From NCBI GenBank assembly GCA_036260395.1, contig DASZZY010000052.1, positions 1-42,946 on the forward strand: a DNA stretch of 42,946 nucleotides. The letters are read 5' to 3'. Below are positions 22,187 through 29,976 of the stretch, piece by piece (the first letter of the stretch is position 1; each line of letters opens with the position of its first letter). Made by a program: the position numbers and the translations under genes. Origin of the DNA: DASZZY01 sp036260395. Its GTDB lineage: Bacteria; Actinomycetota; UBA4738; CALAEC01. Under the pieces are notes generated by a model, which did not search any database, was not told the origin of the DNA, and was given only the letters and a program-made list of their open reading frames with translations.

Positions 22187-23730
22187 GCGGGCTCCTCCTT
22201 GACCCGGGGCCACCCGAGGTCGTTCCCGTACGGGCAGTCGTCGCGGTAGGGGAACAGCAGCTTGTCGTAGCGCGGCTCGGCGGTGAAGTCGAACGCCCCC
22301 GAGAGGGGGTCGGCCTGGCCGTCGCGCTTCGTCAGCGGCTCGAGGTCCCAGATCTCCTCGATGAACCGCAGGACCGAGGAGAACTCGTACGTCGTGTTGT
22401 CGATGTAGCCCCCGTCCCGATTGTCGCCCTGGCGGGTCCACGGCGAGATGATCAGCGCCGGCGTCCGGGGGCCGAGCCCCATGATGTCGTAGTGCGGGGG
22501 CTCCACGTGGTCGTAAAACCCGCCGAAGTCGTCCCACACGATGACGATCGCGCTGGTCTTCCAGTAGGGGCTCTTCATGATCGCGTTCAGCTGCTGGACC
22601 ACCCAGTTCTCGCCGGCGCACACGCTTTTCCCGGCGCCGGGGTGGTCGTTGTACTCCTCCGGGGGCACGAGCCAGGTGACGTTCGGCAGCTCCTCGTTCC
22701 GGACGTGCTCCAGCCAGTCCTCGGGCTCGTGGACCTTCTTCCACATCGGGCCGAAGCGGATGTGGCGGATCGCCTGGAGCGCGTGCTGCCAGCGATTCGT
22801 GACCGCGTAGTACCCCCAGCTGATCCCCGCCTCCTCGAGCAGGTCGGGGACCGTGCGGATGTCGAGGCACGTCCGGATCTGCTCCCAGAACCTGGCGATC
22901 TCCAGGATCAGCTCCGGCTTCTCGGCCATCGGCCGCTCCTCGATCTCCATGATGTAGCGGCGGTCCTTGGGCTTCAGGTCGCGCAGGAACCTGGCCGTGT
23001 ACTCGCTCGGGTCGTCGCAGTAGTTCCCGGGCGTGTCGGCGGTCTTCTTGTTGTCGACGATCTCGGCCGACTGGGCGGCCACCGTGTAGAGGTGCTCGGG
23101 GAAGGTCGGGCCGTACATCGAGGTGAAGAACGCGTCGGCCAGCACGAACCGGTCGGCGTAGGCCCAGTACCGGGGGATGTCCTGGCGGCGGAAGGCCGTG
23201 TATCCCGTGAGGTCCTTGCCGTAGCCGATGAAGTTGAAGCCGTTCATCTTCCCGCCGTTGATCGCGTACAGCCCCGAGGAGAACCCGTGGGTGATGTCGT
23301 GCGGCGAGACATCGGGGGCCGGCTTCAGCGGGATGGTCTCGCCCTCGAGCGTCTGCCCCTCGGTGGCCCCGTCGGCGCCCGGGTACCGGCCGAAGAAGTT
23401 ATCGAACGTCCGGTTCTCCTTGATGATGAAGACCACGTGCTCGATCGGCACGTCGTCCGGCAGCGTCCCGGGCGCCGCGGTCGGGCTCGGCGAGGGCTGG
23501 GCCGTGGGCCCGGGCTCGGCGAACACGGTGCGGCCCGGGGGGCGCTCAGGCTCCTCGACGCGCATCCGGAGCTGCCACGCGACCAGCAGGGACACCGTGG
23601 CGATGCCGACGAACACCGAGAAGCTCGGGCCCCGCCGCCGCCGGTGCCGCCCCGGGCGGGCCAGCCCCAGCGAGGGCGTGGTCCGGCCCGAGGAGTGGCG
23701 CCCGGAACGGTCCCCATGGTCCTCGGCCAC
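22183..23730 (-). CDS. Phospholipase C / acid phosphatase-type phosphoesterase, membrane-anchored or secreted
   Basis: 515 residues. An Arg/Ser-rich cytoplasmic start is followed by one hydrophobic segment (about 36-53) and a Pro/Thr-rich linker. The catalytic domain starts with IEHVVFIIKENRTFDNFFG, the hallmark of the bacterial phospholipase C family (PF04185 type). HDITHGF, YTVAAQ, WDDFGGFYDHVEPP and GLGPRTPALIISPW follow in order. Members cleave phosphodiesters such as phosphatidylcholine or act as acid phosphatases, outside the membrane. GTG start; CATACT about 10 bases upstream is a weak -10. It may release phosphate or recycle lipids. Confidence 0.88.
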   Translation of the reverse strand: MAEDHGDRSGRHSSGRTTPSLGLARPGRHRRRRGPSFSVFVGIATVSLLVAWQLRMRVEEPERPPGRTVFAEPGPTAQPSPSPTAAPGTLPDDVPIEHVVFIIKENRTFDNFFGRYPGADGATEGQTLEGETIPLKPAPDVSPHDITHGFSSGLYAINGGKMNGFNFIGYGKDLTGYTAFRRQDIPRYWAYADRFVLADAFFTSMYGPTFPEHLYTVAAQSAEIVDNKKTADTPGNYCDDPSEYTARFLRDLKPKDRRYIMEIEERPMAEKPELILEIARFWEQIRTCLDIRTVPDLLEEAGISWGYYAVTNRWQHALQAIRHIRFGPMWKKVHEPEDWLEHVRNEELPNVTWLVPPEEYNDHPGAGKSVCAGENWVVQQLNAIMKSPYWKTSAIVIVWDDFGGFYDHVEPPHYDIMGLGPRTPALIISPWTRQGDNRDGGYIDNTTYEFSSVLRFIEEIWDLEPLTKRDGQADPLSGAFDFTAEPRYDKLLFPYRDDCPYGNDLGWPRVKEEPA

Positions 23731-23814
23731 GAGGGGCCGAGTATGGATTGGCCGGGCGAGCCGGTCAATGGTCCCGTTCCGCCCCGCGTTCGAGGGGCTC
23801 GGGCCGCCCTAGGA

Positions 23815-23922
23815 TCAGGCGACGCGGTCGCGCCAGTCCCTGCCGTCCCGGCTGTCGGCGCCGAACAGCACCCCGGCGGCGGCGACGATCGCCAGCGCGA
23901 TGACGACGATCAGCAGCTCCAT
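23815..23922 (-). CDS. 35-residue single-pass membrane peptide
   Basis: ATG at 23922 to TGA at 23815-23817. The peptide has one transmembrane segment (ELLIVVIALAIVAAAGVLF) and a charged tail (DSRDGRDWRDRVA). A strong Shine-Dalgarno (GGGAGGTGA, ending about 6 bases before the ATG) and normal codon use support translation. It is divergent from the ABATE/CGNR regulator gene at 24011, sharing a promoter region of about 90 bases. Too short for most gene finders. Function unknown. Confidence 0.65.
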   Translation of the reverse strand: MELLIVVIALAIVAAAGVLFGADSRDGRDWRDRVA

Positions 23923-23941
23923 GCGTACTCACCTCCCGCCC

Positions 23942-23971
23942 TTGACGCTCGGCCTCGGTAAGGAGCAAAAT
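23942..23971 (+). promoter_or_regulatory. Promoter of the ABATE/CGNR gene
   Basis: TTGACG (23942-23947), an 18-base spacer and CAAAAT (23966-23971). The predicted start site falls in an 8-bp palindrome TGTCGACA (23975-23982). Confidence 0.55.
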
Positions 23972-24006
23972 CCATGTCGACAGTTAAGCACACCGGGTGT
24001 AAGGAG
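23958..24006 (+). repeat. Two direct copies of GTAAGGAG flanking the promoter and RBS
   Basis: GTAAGGAG occurs at 23958-23965 and 23999-24006, 41 bases apart (close to four helical turns), each followed by an A-rich run ending in AAAT or CAAAT. The second copy is also the RBS of the gene at 24011. Together with TGTCGACA between them they could be operators; chance is possible for the short copies. Confidence 0.35.
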
Positions 24007-24010
24007 TCAA

Positions 24011-24577
24011 ATGCGGTACGGTCATGATGTCGAGGAGGCCCTGGCCCTCGCCGAGGGGCTGGTCAACTCGCACCTGCCGTCCGGCGAGCATGTCGTCGTC
24101 GACTCCCCGGAGGCGCTGGCCCGCTTGCTCGAGGGCCACGCCGTCCGGATCGAACGGCGCGTCGACCGGGGGGACCTCGAGGAGGTCGAGCGGCTCCGGC
24201 GCCGCCTCCGTGAGGTCTTCGAGGCCTCCGGGGCGGACGAGGCGGCGGCCGCGCTGAACCGGATCCTCGACGAGGCGGGTGCCCGGCCGACGCTGGCGAC
24301 GCACGAGGCCGACGGCTGGCACGTCGAGTACGTCCCCGCCGACGCCTCGCTGGCCCGGCGGCTGGCCGCGCGGATCGGGATGGCGTTGGCGGCCGTCGTG
24401 GGCGCGGAGGGCTGGGACCGGCTCCGGGTGTGCGACTGGGAGAGCTGCCGCGACGTCTTCGTGGACCGCTCCCGGAACCGCTCTCGGCGGTTCTGTAGCC
24501 CCCAGGTGTGCGGGAACCGGGCCTCGGTGGCGGCCTGGCGCTCCCGCCAACGAGCGGCGACCAGAGATTCAGGCTGA
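24011..24577 (+). CDS. ABATE-domain protein with CGNR zinc finger (probable transcription regulator)
   Basis: 188 residues. The N-terminal ABATE-type domain (LALAEGLVNS, PEALARLLEGH, DLEEVERLRRRLREVF) is followed by the CGNR treble-clef zinc finger: Cys141 and Cys146 in CDWESC, then Cys162 and Cys167 in FCSPQVCGNR. These proteins are widespread in actinobacteria, and the CGNR finger is thought to bind DNA. GTAAGGAG precedes the ATG by 4 bases. It is divergent from a 35-residue membrane peptide, which suggests it controls the shared intergenic region; that is inference. Confidence 0.88.
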   Translation: MRYGHDVEEALALAEGLVNSHLPSGEHVVVDSPEALARLLEGHAVRIERRVDRGDLEEVERLRRRLREVFEASGADEAAAALNRILDEAGARPTLATHEADGWHVEYVPADASLARRLAARIGMALAAVVGAEGWDRLRVCDWESCRDVFVDRSRNRSRRFCSPQVCGNRASVAAWRSRQRAATRDSG

Positions 24578-24606
24578 GGGGAGGCGCTCTGCCGCCCTCA
24601 CGGCCC

Positions 24607-25443
24607 TTATGGTCCGGACAGGCCCGTACGCCCACCCAGGACGAGCAGCCGTCCTGTGTCTCTCGAGAAACCGCTCCTCGCGCGCACGAAGAGGGTCTCT
24701 TCGTCGGAGGCTCCCGTGGAGGCGAAGAAGAGCCGGATGCCGACCTCGTATCCGCCCAATGGCCAGCTCGGGCCATCGATGAAGGCGATGTCGTAGCGGT
24801 CGCATCCGCCGTAGAGCGGACCGAGCTGTTGCTTCTGGCCGTACTCCAGCCTCCCATCTTCAGATAAGTACGCCTGGGCGCCGGAGCCCCGCACCCGCGC
24901 CTCCGCGAACTGGGTGACGAGGGTTCGTGCCTCGTCGTCGGATGGCGGCGCCGGCTGGTGGAACGACGTGGCCTCTGACTCGGTCACGATCCAGATGCCG
25001 TCGGCGTCCCGACGAACCAGGCGCTCGACCGTCAGGTTCACCGCAGCGTAGGTCCTGCGTGCGGGGAGCCCGCAATCGATCTTCGGATAGTCAGGGTGCG
25101 GCCCGGGAGGGCACCGGATCACCAGCGACTCCCTGACCCAGTCCCGTCCCTCCGGGATGTGAATGACGAGAGGTTGAGGGTCGCTCCACCCGAGCACCTC
25201 TCTGGCGTAGCGGACGAAGACTGCGTCCCCATCGGGATCGAGCTGCCACGCATGGCGAGGGTCTCCCTCGTCGGCAGCTCTTTGTGCCTGCTGGGCTTCG
25301 TCGCGGGAGTCCTGAGGCCAGATGCCCTTCCAAGGCCCGATGGCTGCCGGGGGGTCGTCGTCGTCCCCTGCTGCCAGCATCCACGCCAGCCCGGCCCCTG
25401 CTGCTGCGGTGAACAGCGCCGCGGCTACGAGGATGCCTCTCAT
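24607..25443 (-). CDS. Anchored extracytoplasmic protein, unknown function
   Basis: 278 residues. MRGILVAAALFTAAAGAGLAW is a signal anchor or uncleaved signal peptide, followed by an acidic DDDD stretch. The rest is a soluble beta-rich domain with two Cys (VIRCPPG and IDCGLPA) that could form a disulfide and a late CDRYD segment. No lipobox and no recognised catalytic motif. Slightly lower GC in places than its neighbours. It converges on the ABATE gene with 29 bases between. No function is proposed. Confidence 0.68.
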   Translation of the reverse strand: MRGILVAAALFTAAAGAGLAWMLAAGDDDDPPAAIGPWKGIWPQDSRDEAQQAQRAADEGDPRHAWQLDPDGDAVFVRYAREVLGWSDPQPLVIHIPEGRDWVRESLVIRCPPGPHPDYPKIDCGLPARRTYAAVNLTVERLVRRDADGIWIVTESEATSFHQPAPPSDDEARTLVTQFAEARVRGSGAQAYLSEDGRLEYGQKQQLGPLYGGCDRYDIAFIDGPSWPLGGYEVGIRLFFASTGASDEETLFVRARSGFSRDTGRLLVLGGRTGLSGP

Positions 25444-25645
25444 GCGCCTCGAACACCTACAGCCGATCCATCGCTTCCGCCGTGGCCGCCCCTGAAGCGT
25501 GAGTCTCACCCGGGGCCGAACCGCCGCCCACCAGGAGCCGGCACCATGTTGGACGTTGCTGCCCCGGCACCCGTTCACCGGCGAAAGGCGACGTCGCGTC
25601 CGAAGGGCGCGTGGTCCGCGTCGGCGGCTTGGCTCGGCGGCTTGA

Positions 25646-25651
25646 TACCCT
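25646..25651 (+). promoter_or_regulatory. -10 box TACCCT for the acyl-CoA thioesterase
   Basis: TACCCT ends 8 bases before the GTG at 25660. It is the only functional-looking element in the 216-base gap 25444-25659, apart from an AGGAG before an in-frame ATG at 25546. Confidence 0.45.
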
Positions 25652-25659
25652 GGCGGGCC

Positions 25660-26175
25660 GTGGAGTGGGACCTCACCCCCCGGCCGCCCTCGGAGTCCGA
25701 GGTCGTCCTGGCCCAGGCCATGGAGATCCCCGACGCCAACCTCGCCGGGAACGTCCACGGCGGGACGATCATGAAGCTGGTGGACACCGCCGCGGGCCTC
25801 GCGGCGGCGAAGCACTGTGGCGGGTTGGCCGTGACGGCGGCGATGGACGAGATGTCGTTCCTCGAGCCGGTCTTCCTCGGCGACGTCGTGACGGTCCGGG
25901 CCATGGTGAACGAGGCCTTCACGACCTCGATGGAGGTCGGCGTCCGGGTCGAGGCGGAGAACTACGGTAGCGGGCGCCGGGTCCACACCTCGAGCGCCTA
26001 CCTCGTGTTCGTGGCCCTCGACGCCGAGGGCAAGCCGCGGCGCGTGCCCGCGGTCGATCCCCAGACCGACGGCCAGCGGCGGCGGCAGCAGGAGGCGCGC
26101 CTCCGCCAGGAGACGCGCCTGGCGCGGAAGCGGGCCATCGAGCGGGCCCGCGCCGCGCGCGGCGAGCCGGTGTGA
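25660..26175 (+). CDS. Hotdog acyl-CoA thioesterase (YciA/BFIT type)
   Basis: 171 residues. It opens WDLTPRPPSESEVVLAQ, then NLAGNVHGGTIMKLVDTAAG carries the N-x-HGG...D pattern of cytosolic acyl-CoA hydrolases. DEMSFLEPVFLGDVVTVRA and SMEVGVRVEAEN are typical strands. A charged C-terminal helix (Arg/Gln-rich) extends past the fold. It hydrolyses acyl-CoA to free acid and CoA. I prefer the GTG after the TACCCT box; an ATG at 25546 with an AGGAG site would add 38 residues without family similarity. It is followed directly by an ABC exporter. Confidence 0.88.
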   Translation: MEWDLTPRPPSESEVVLAQAMEIPDANLAGNVHGGTIMKLVDTAAGLAAAKHCGGLAVTAAMDEMSFLEPVFLGDVVTVRAMVNEAFTTSMEVGVRVEAENYGSGRRVHTSSAYLVFVALDAEGKPRRVPAVDPQTDGQRRRQQEARLRQETRLARKRAIERARAARGEPV

Positions 26176-26222
26176 CAGAGGTTCGGGTCGAGCGCCCGGG
26201 CGGACGAGGGAGGGAGCTGCGC

Positions 26223-27200
26223 GTGAGCGCGATCGAGGCCACCGGGCTCCGGAAGGAGTTCGCCGGCGGCGTGGTGGCCGTCCAGGGCCTGGACCTCGCC
26301 ATCCCCGAGGGCCAGGTCTTCGGCTTCCTCGGCCCGAACGGTGCCGGCAAGACCACCACCGTCCGGATGCTCACCACGCTCCTGCGGCCGACCTCGGGGT
26401 CGGCGCGCGTGGCGGGGTTCGACCTGGCCAGGGACCCGCACGCGATCCGCCGCACGATCGGGGTGGCGCTCCAGGAGGCGGGCCTCGACGGCCTGGCGAC
26501 CGGCCGCGAACTGCTCGTCCTCCAGGCGCGGCTGTATGGCCTCGGCGGTGCCGCCGTGGCGCGACGGGCGGCGGAGATGCTCGAGCTGGTGGGGCTCACC
26601 GACGCGGCGGACCGGCGGATCAAGACCTACTCCGGGGGGATGAAGCGCCGCCTCGACCTGGCCAGCGCGCTGATCCACGGCCCCCGGATCCTGTTCCTCG
26701 ACGAGCCCACCGGCGGGCTCGATCCGGCCAGCCGCCACGCCATCTGGGACGAGGTCCGCCACCTGAACCGCGACGAGGGGATCACGGTCTTCCTCACGAC
26801 GCAGTACCTCGAGGAGGCGGACCGGCTGTGCCAGGACGTGGCGATCATCGATCACGGCCGGATCGTGGCGCAGGGCGCGCCCCAGGCCCTCAAGGCGTCG
26901 GTTGGGAACGACGTGATCACGGTGGATGTCGGTCAGGACCGGATGGAAGAGGCCACTCGGGCGCTCTCGGCGCTCCACGGGGTGACCGACCTCCGTCCCG
27001 ACGCTTCGGGGCTCACGCTCTTCGTGACCGACGGATCGGCGGCGGTGGCCGAGGCCATCCGGCTCCTGGACCGGGCCCGGATCCCGGTGGGCTCGGTGGC
27101 CGTCTCGCACCCGACGCTCGACGAGGTGTTCCTGCGGGCCACCGGCTCGCGCCTGGAGGGCGCCGACCGGACGCCGCCCGACGGCGAGGAGGCCCCGTGA
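26223..27200 (+). CDS. ABC exporter ATP-binding protein (DrrA-like)
   Basis: 325 residues from the GTG at 26223, which has GAGGGAG 6-7 bases upstream. An earlier GTG at 26172 overlaps the stop of the thioesterase (GTGA) and would add 17 residues. Walker A is GPNGAGKTT, the signature TYSGGMKRR, and Walker B ILFLDEPTGGLDP; the His switch lies in the following strand as Gln (LTTQYL), as in drug-resistance DrrA types. The C-terminal part (ITVDVGQDR..., SHPTLDEVFLRAT) is the usual extension. It powers export together with the permease at 27197; substrate unknown. Confidence 0.9.
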   Translation: MSAIEATGLRKEFAGGVVAVQGLDLAIPEGQVFGFLGPNGAGKTTTVRMLTTLLRPTSGSARVAGFDLARDPHAIRRTIGVALQEAGLDGLATGRELLVLQARLYGLGGAAVARRAAEMLELVGLTDAADRRIKTYSGGMKRRLDLASALIHGPRILFLDEPTGGLDPASRHAIWDEVRHLNRDEGITVFLTTQYLEEADRLCQDVAIIDHGRIVAQGAPQALKASVGNDVITVDVGQDRMEEATRALSALHGVTDLRPDASGLTLFVTDGSAAVAEAIRLLDRARIPVGSVAVSHPTLDEVFLRATGSRLEGADRTPPDGEEAP

Positions 27201-27994
27201 CCGACGTCGCCGCCCCGGCCGCGCCCGGGCACCGGAACCGGGTCGTGGAATGGGTCCGGTCCGGCCTCTACCTTGGCCAGCGCGAGGTCCGGCTGTCGCT
27301 CCGGACCCCCGCCTACCTGATCCCCAACCTCATCATGCCGATCGTCTTCTTCCTGATCCTCATCGGCTCGTTCTCCGAGTTCGCCCGGGCGTTCAACTTC
27401 AACTTCAAGGCCTTCCAGCTCCCGGTGGCGGTGATCTTCGCCGTCACCGGCGGCAGCGCGGGGCTGAACATGGTCACCGACATCGAGAGCGGGTACTTCG
27501 ACAAGCTGCTGCTCACGCCGACCAGCCGCCTGGCCCTGCTCCTGGGCGCGATGGGGGCCGACTTCATGCGGATCGTGCTCCAGGGAGCCTTCATCGTGGC
27601 GATCGGGGTCCTGGTGGGGACGCCGATCGAGACCGGGTTCGCGGGCGCGGTGGCCCTGGTGGCCATCGCCAGCCTCTGGGGCCTGGCCTACTCGGCGATC
27701 GGCTTCGCGGTCGCCCTCAAGACCGGCAACACCCAGGTCGTGGGGACGATGTGGGTGTTCCAGTTCCCGTTCCTGTTCCTGGCGCCGACCTTCGCCCCCA
27801 AGGAGCTCCTCGAGGGGTGGCTGTCGACCGCCGCCACGTACAACCCGATGACCTATCTGCTCGACGGGCTCCGTTCGCTGACCATGACGGGGTGGGACGC
27901 GGGGAGGCTCCTGATCGCCGTGGCCATCGCGGTCGGTTTCGGGGCCGTCACGCTGAGCCTGGCGTTCCGGGCGCTCCAGGGCCGCGTCCGGTAG
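27197..27994 (+). CDS. ABC-2 type transporter permease (DrrB-like)
   Basis: 265 residues with GTG overlapping the ATPase stop. About six transmembrane segments, including IMPIVFFLILIGSF, FAVTGGSAGLNMV, IVLQGAFIVAIGVLV and LLIAVAIAVGFGAVTLSLAF. The motif TYNPMTYLLDGLRSL before the last segment is characteristic of ABC-2 permeases. It forms the membrane channel of the exporter. Confidence 0.92.
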   Translation: MTDVAAPAAPGHRNRVVEWVRSGLYLGQREVRLSLRTPAYLIPNLIMPIVFFLILIGSFSEFARAFNFNFKAFQLPVAVIFAVTGGSAGLNMVTDIESGYFDKLLLTPTSRLALLLGAMGADFMRIVLQGAFIVAIGVLVGTPIETGFAGAVALVAIASLWGLAYSAIGFAVALKTGNTQVVGTMWVFQFPFLFLAPTFAPKELLEGWLSTAATYNPMTYLLDGLRSLTMTGWDAGRLLIAVAIAVGFGAVTLSLAFRALQGRVR

Positions 27995-27995
27995 G

Positions 27996-29930
27996 TCACG
28001 CCACCGCCGCGCGGATCTTCTCGATCGCCGAGGGGTTCTCCAGGCTCGAGAGGTCGCCGGGGTCCTGAGCGAGCACCGTGGCCCGGATGGCGCGACGGAG
28101 GATCTTCGCCGAGCGGGTCTTGGGGAGCTCGTCGACGAACACGATACGGTGGGGGGCGAAGGCCTTGCCCAGGTGCTCGGCGACGACGCCCTTCAGCTCG
28201 GCGGCCAGCTCGTCGCCGGTGGCGAACCCCGGCTTCGTGAGCACGAAGCACCAGATCGACTCGCCCTTGACGTCGTGAGGGATCCCCACCGCGGCCGACT
28301 CGGCGACCGCGGGGTGCTCGGTCAGGGCGGACTCAACCTCGGCGGGCCCGAGGCGCTTCCCGGCGATGTTCATCGTGTCGTCGGAGCGGCCGTGGAGGAA
28401 CCAGAACCCGTCCTCGTCGATCGTGGCCCAGTCGCCGTGGACCCACACGTCCGGCCAGTGGGACCAATACGTGGCCAGGTAGCGGTCCGGGTCGCCCCAC
28501 ACCCCGCGGGTCATCGCCGGCCACGGCTTCGTGCAGACCAGCTCGCCGACCTGCCCTCGGGGCACCGGCTGCCCGTCGGGCCCCCAGACGTCCACCGCCA
28601 TGCCGAGGGCCGGCCCCCGCAGCGTCGTGGGCTTCAGCTCGGTGATCGGCAGCGGAGAGAGGAAGCAGGCCCCGACCTCGGTGCCGCCCGAGAGGTTGAT
28701 GATCGGGCACCGCCCGCCGCCCACCTTCTCGGAGAACCAGAGGTACGGCTCCGGGTTCCACGGCTCGCCGGTGGAGCCCAGGATCCGGAGCGAGGAGAGG
28801 TCGTGGCGCTCGAGGTGCTCGTCCCCGGCCGGGATCAGCGCCCGGATCAGCGTGGGGGAGACCCCCAGGGTCGTGATCCCGTGGCGCTCGACCATGTCCC
28901 AGATCCGGTCGGGCGCCGGATGGTTGGGCGCGCCCTCGTACAGGAACACGGTGGCCCCCAGGGCCCCCGCGCCGACGATCTCCCACGGCCCCATGATCCA
29001 GCCGAGGTCGGTGACCCAGAACAGCGTCTCTCCCTGGTGGAGGTCGACCTGGTACGCCACCTCCTCGGCGATCTTCACCGTGAAGCCGCCGTGGACGTGG
29101 ACCGAGCCCTTCGGGCGTCCGGTGGTCCCGCTCGTGTAGGCCAGGAACAAGGGGTGCTCGGAGTCCAGCGGGAGCGTCTCGAACGGCGTCGAGGCGCTCC
29201 GGAGGAGGTCGTGCCACCGGACGTCCCGGTCGCCTCGCGGCTCGCCGCCCCCGAACCGGCTCCAGGTGACGACCCGCTCCACGGACGGCGCCGCGTCGGC
29301 GGCGGCGTCGGCCACCGCCTTCATGTCCACGCGCTGCCCGCGGCGGAGGAAGCCGTCGGCGGTGATCAGGATCTTGGCCCGGGCGTCGTTGAGCCGGCTG
29401 GACACGGCGTCGGGCGCGAACCCCGAGAAGATCGGCACGTAGACGGCCCCGAGCTTGGCGCAGGCCAGCGTGGCGGCCACGGTCTCCGGGGCCATCGGCA
29501 TGAAGATCCCCACGGCGTCGCCGTCCTGGACGCCCAGCGACCGCAGCCCGTGGGCCAGGCCGTCGGCCATGGCCCGGAGCTCCGCGTAGCCGACGCGCCG
29601 GACCTCGCCGTCCTCGCCCTCCCACACGACCGCGATGGCGTCGGGCGTCCGGCGGGCCCACGTGTCGCAGGTGACGTGGGCCAGGTTGATCTGCCCCCCG
29701 ACGAACCACCTGGCCCACGGGACGCCGTCCGAAATGTCGAGCACCCGGTCGTACGGCCGGAAGAAGTCGATCCCCAGGTCCCGCACCACCGCATCCCAGA
29801 ACCACTCCACGTCGTCCCGCGAGCGAGACACGAGCTCGTCGTACGACGCGATGCCGTGCATCCGCATGAAGCGGGTGACGTTGGCCCGCTCCACGTAGTC
29901 CTGGGTGGGCCGCCAGACGATCTCGTTCAT
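27996..29930 (-). CDS. Acetyl-CoA synthetase-like acyl-CoA synthetase
   Basis: 644 residues, matching the AcsA length. An N-terminal ACS segment is followed by the adenylation motifs: YTSGTTGRPKGSVHVHGG (P-loop-like A3), WVTDLGWIMGP, GSTGEPWNP, NLSGGTEVG (A5), YWSHWPDVWVHGDWA and SDDTMNIAGKRLGPAEVE (A8). PKTRSAKILRRAIR (A10) carries the Lys whose acetylation usually controls activity. It makes acyl-CoA and AMP from a short carboxylic acid, CoA and ATP. The substrate may not be acetate: some residues in the pocket region differ from standard Acs, and propionate or acetoacetate are options. The ATG is set by GGAG upstream; it shares a divergent promoter with the LCP gene. Confidence 0.88.
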   Translation of the reverse strand: MNEIVWRPTQDYVERANVTRFMRMHGIASYDELVSRSRDDVEWFWDAVVRDLGIDFFRPYDRVLDISDGVPWARWFVGGQINLAHVTCDTWARRTPDAIAVVWEGEDGEVRRVGYAELRAMADGLAHGLRSLGVQDGDAVGIFMPMAPETVAATLACAKLGAVYVPIFSGFAPDAVSSRLNDARAKILITADGFLRRGQRVDMKAVADAAADAAPSVERVVTWSRFGGGEPRGDRDVRWHDLLRSASTPFETLPLDSEHPLFLAYTSGTTGRPKGSVHVHGGFTVKIAEEVAYQVDLHQGETLFWVTDLGWIMGPWEIVGAGALGATVFLYEGAPNHPAPDRIWDMVERHGITTLGVSPTLIRALIPAGDEHLERHDLSSLRILGSTGEPWNPEPYLWFSEKVGGGRCPIINLSGGTEVGACFLSPLPITELKPTTLRGPALGMAVDVWGPDGQPVPRGQVGELVCTKPWPAMTRGVWGDPDRYLATYWSHWPDVWVHGDWATIDEDGFWFLHGRSDDTMNIAGKRLGPAEVESALTEHPAVAESAAVGIPHDVKGESIWCFVLTKPGFATGDELAAELKGVVAEHLGKAFAPHRIVFVDELPKTRSAKILRRAIRATVLAQDPGDLSSLENPSAIEKIRAAVA

Positions 29931-29959
29931 CGCCGCTCCGCGTCGTCGGGGGCACCCGG

Positions 29960-29969
29960 AGGGTACCCT
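29960..29969. promoter_or_regulatory. Overlapping divergent -10 boxes in palindrome AGGGTACCCT
   Basis: TACCCT is read on the plus strand at 29964-29969 (7 bases before the LCP ATG at 29977) and on the minus strand at 29965-29960 (toward the acyl-CoA synthetase ATG at 29930). The two hexamers share the central TA, so both promoters cannot be open at once. Confidence 0.5.
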
Positions 29970-29976
29970 TGTCCGG

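Noticed and set aside
23765..23968. 67-codon minus-strand frame across the 35-residue peptide gene
   Set aside because: It lies in another frame with no RBS at its start and no sensible protein features; the 35-residue frame has a strong RBS and a membrane helix.
25546..25659. ATG at 25546 as the thioesterase start
   Set aside because: It has an AGGAG, but the 38 added residues are low-complexity and precede the usual family start; the TACCCT box just before the GTG at 25660 supports the shorter form. Not fully excluded.
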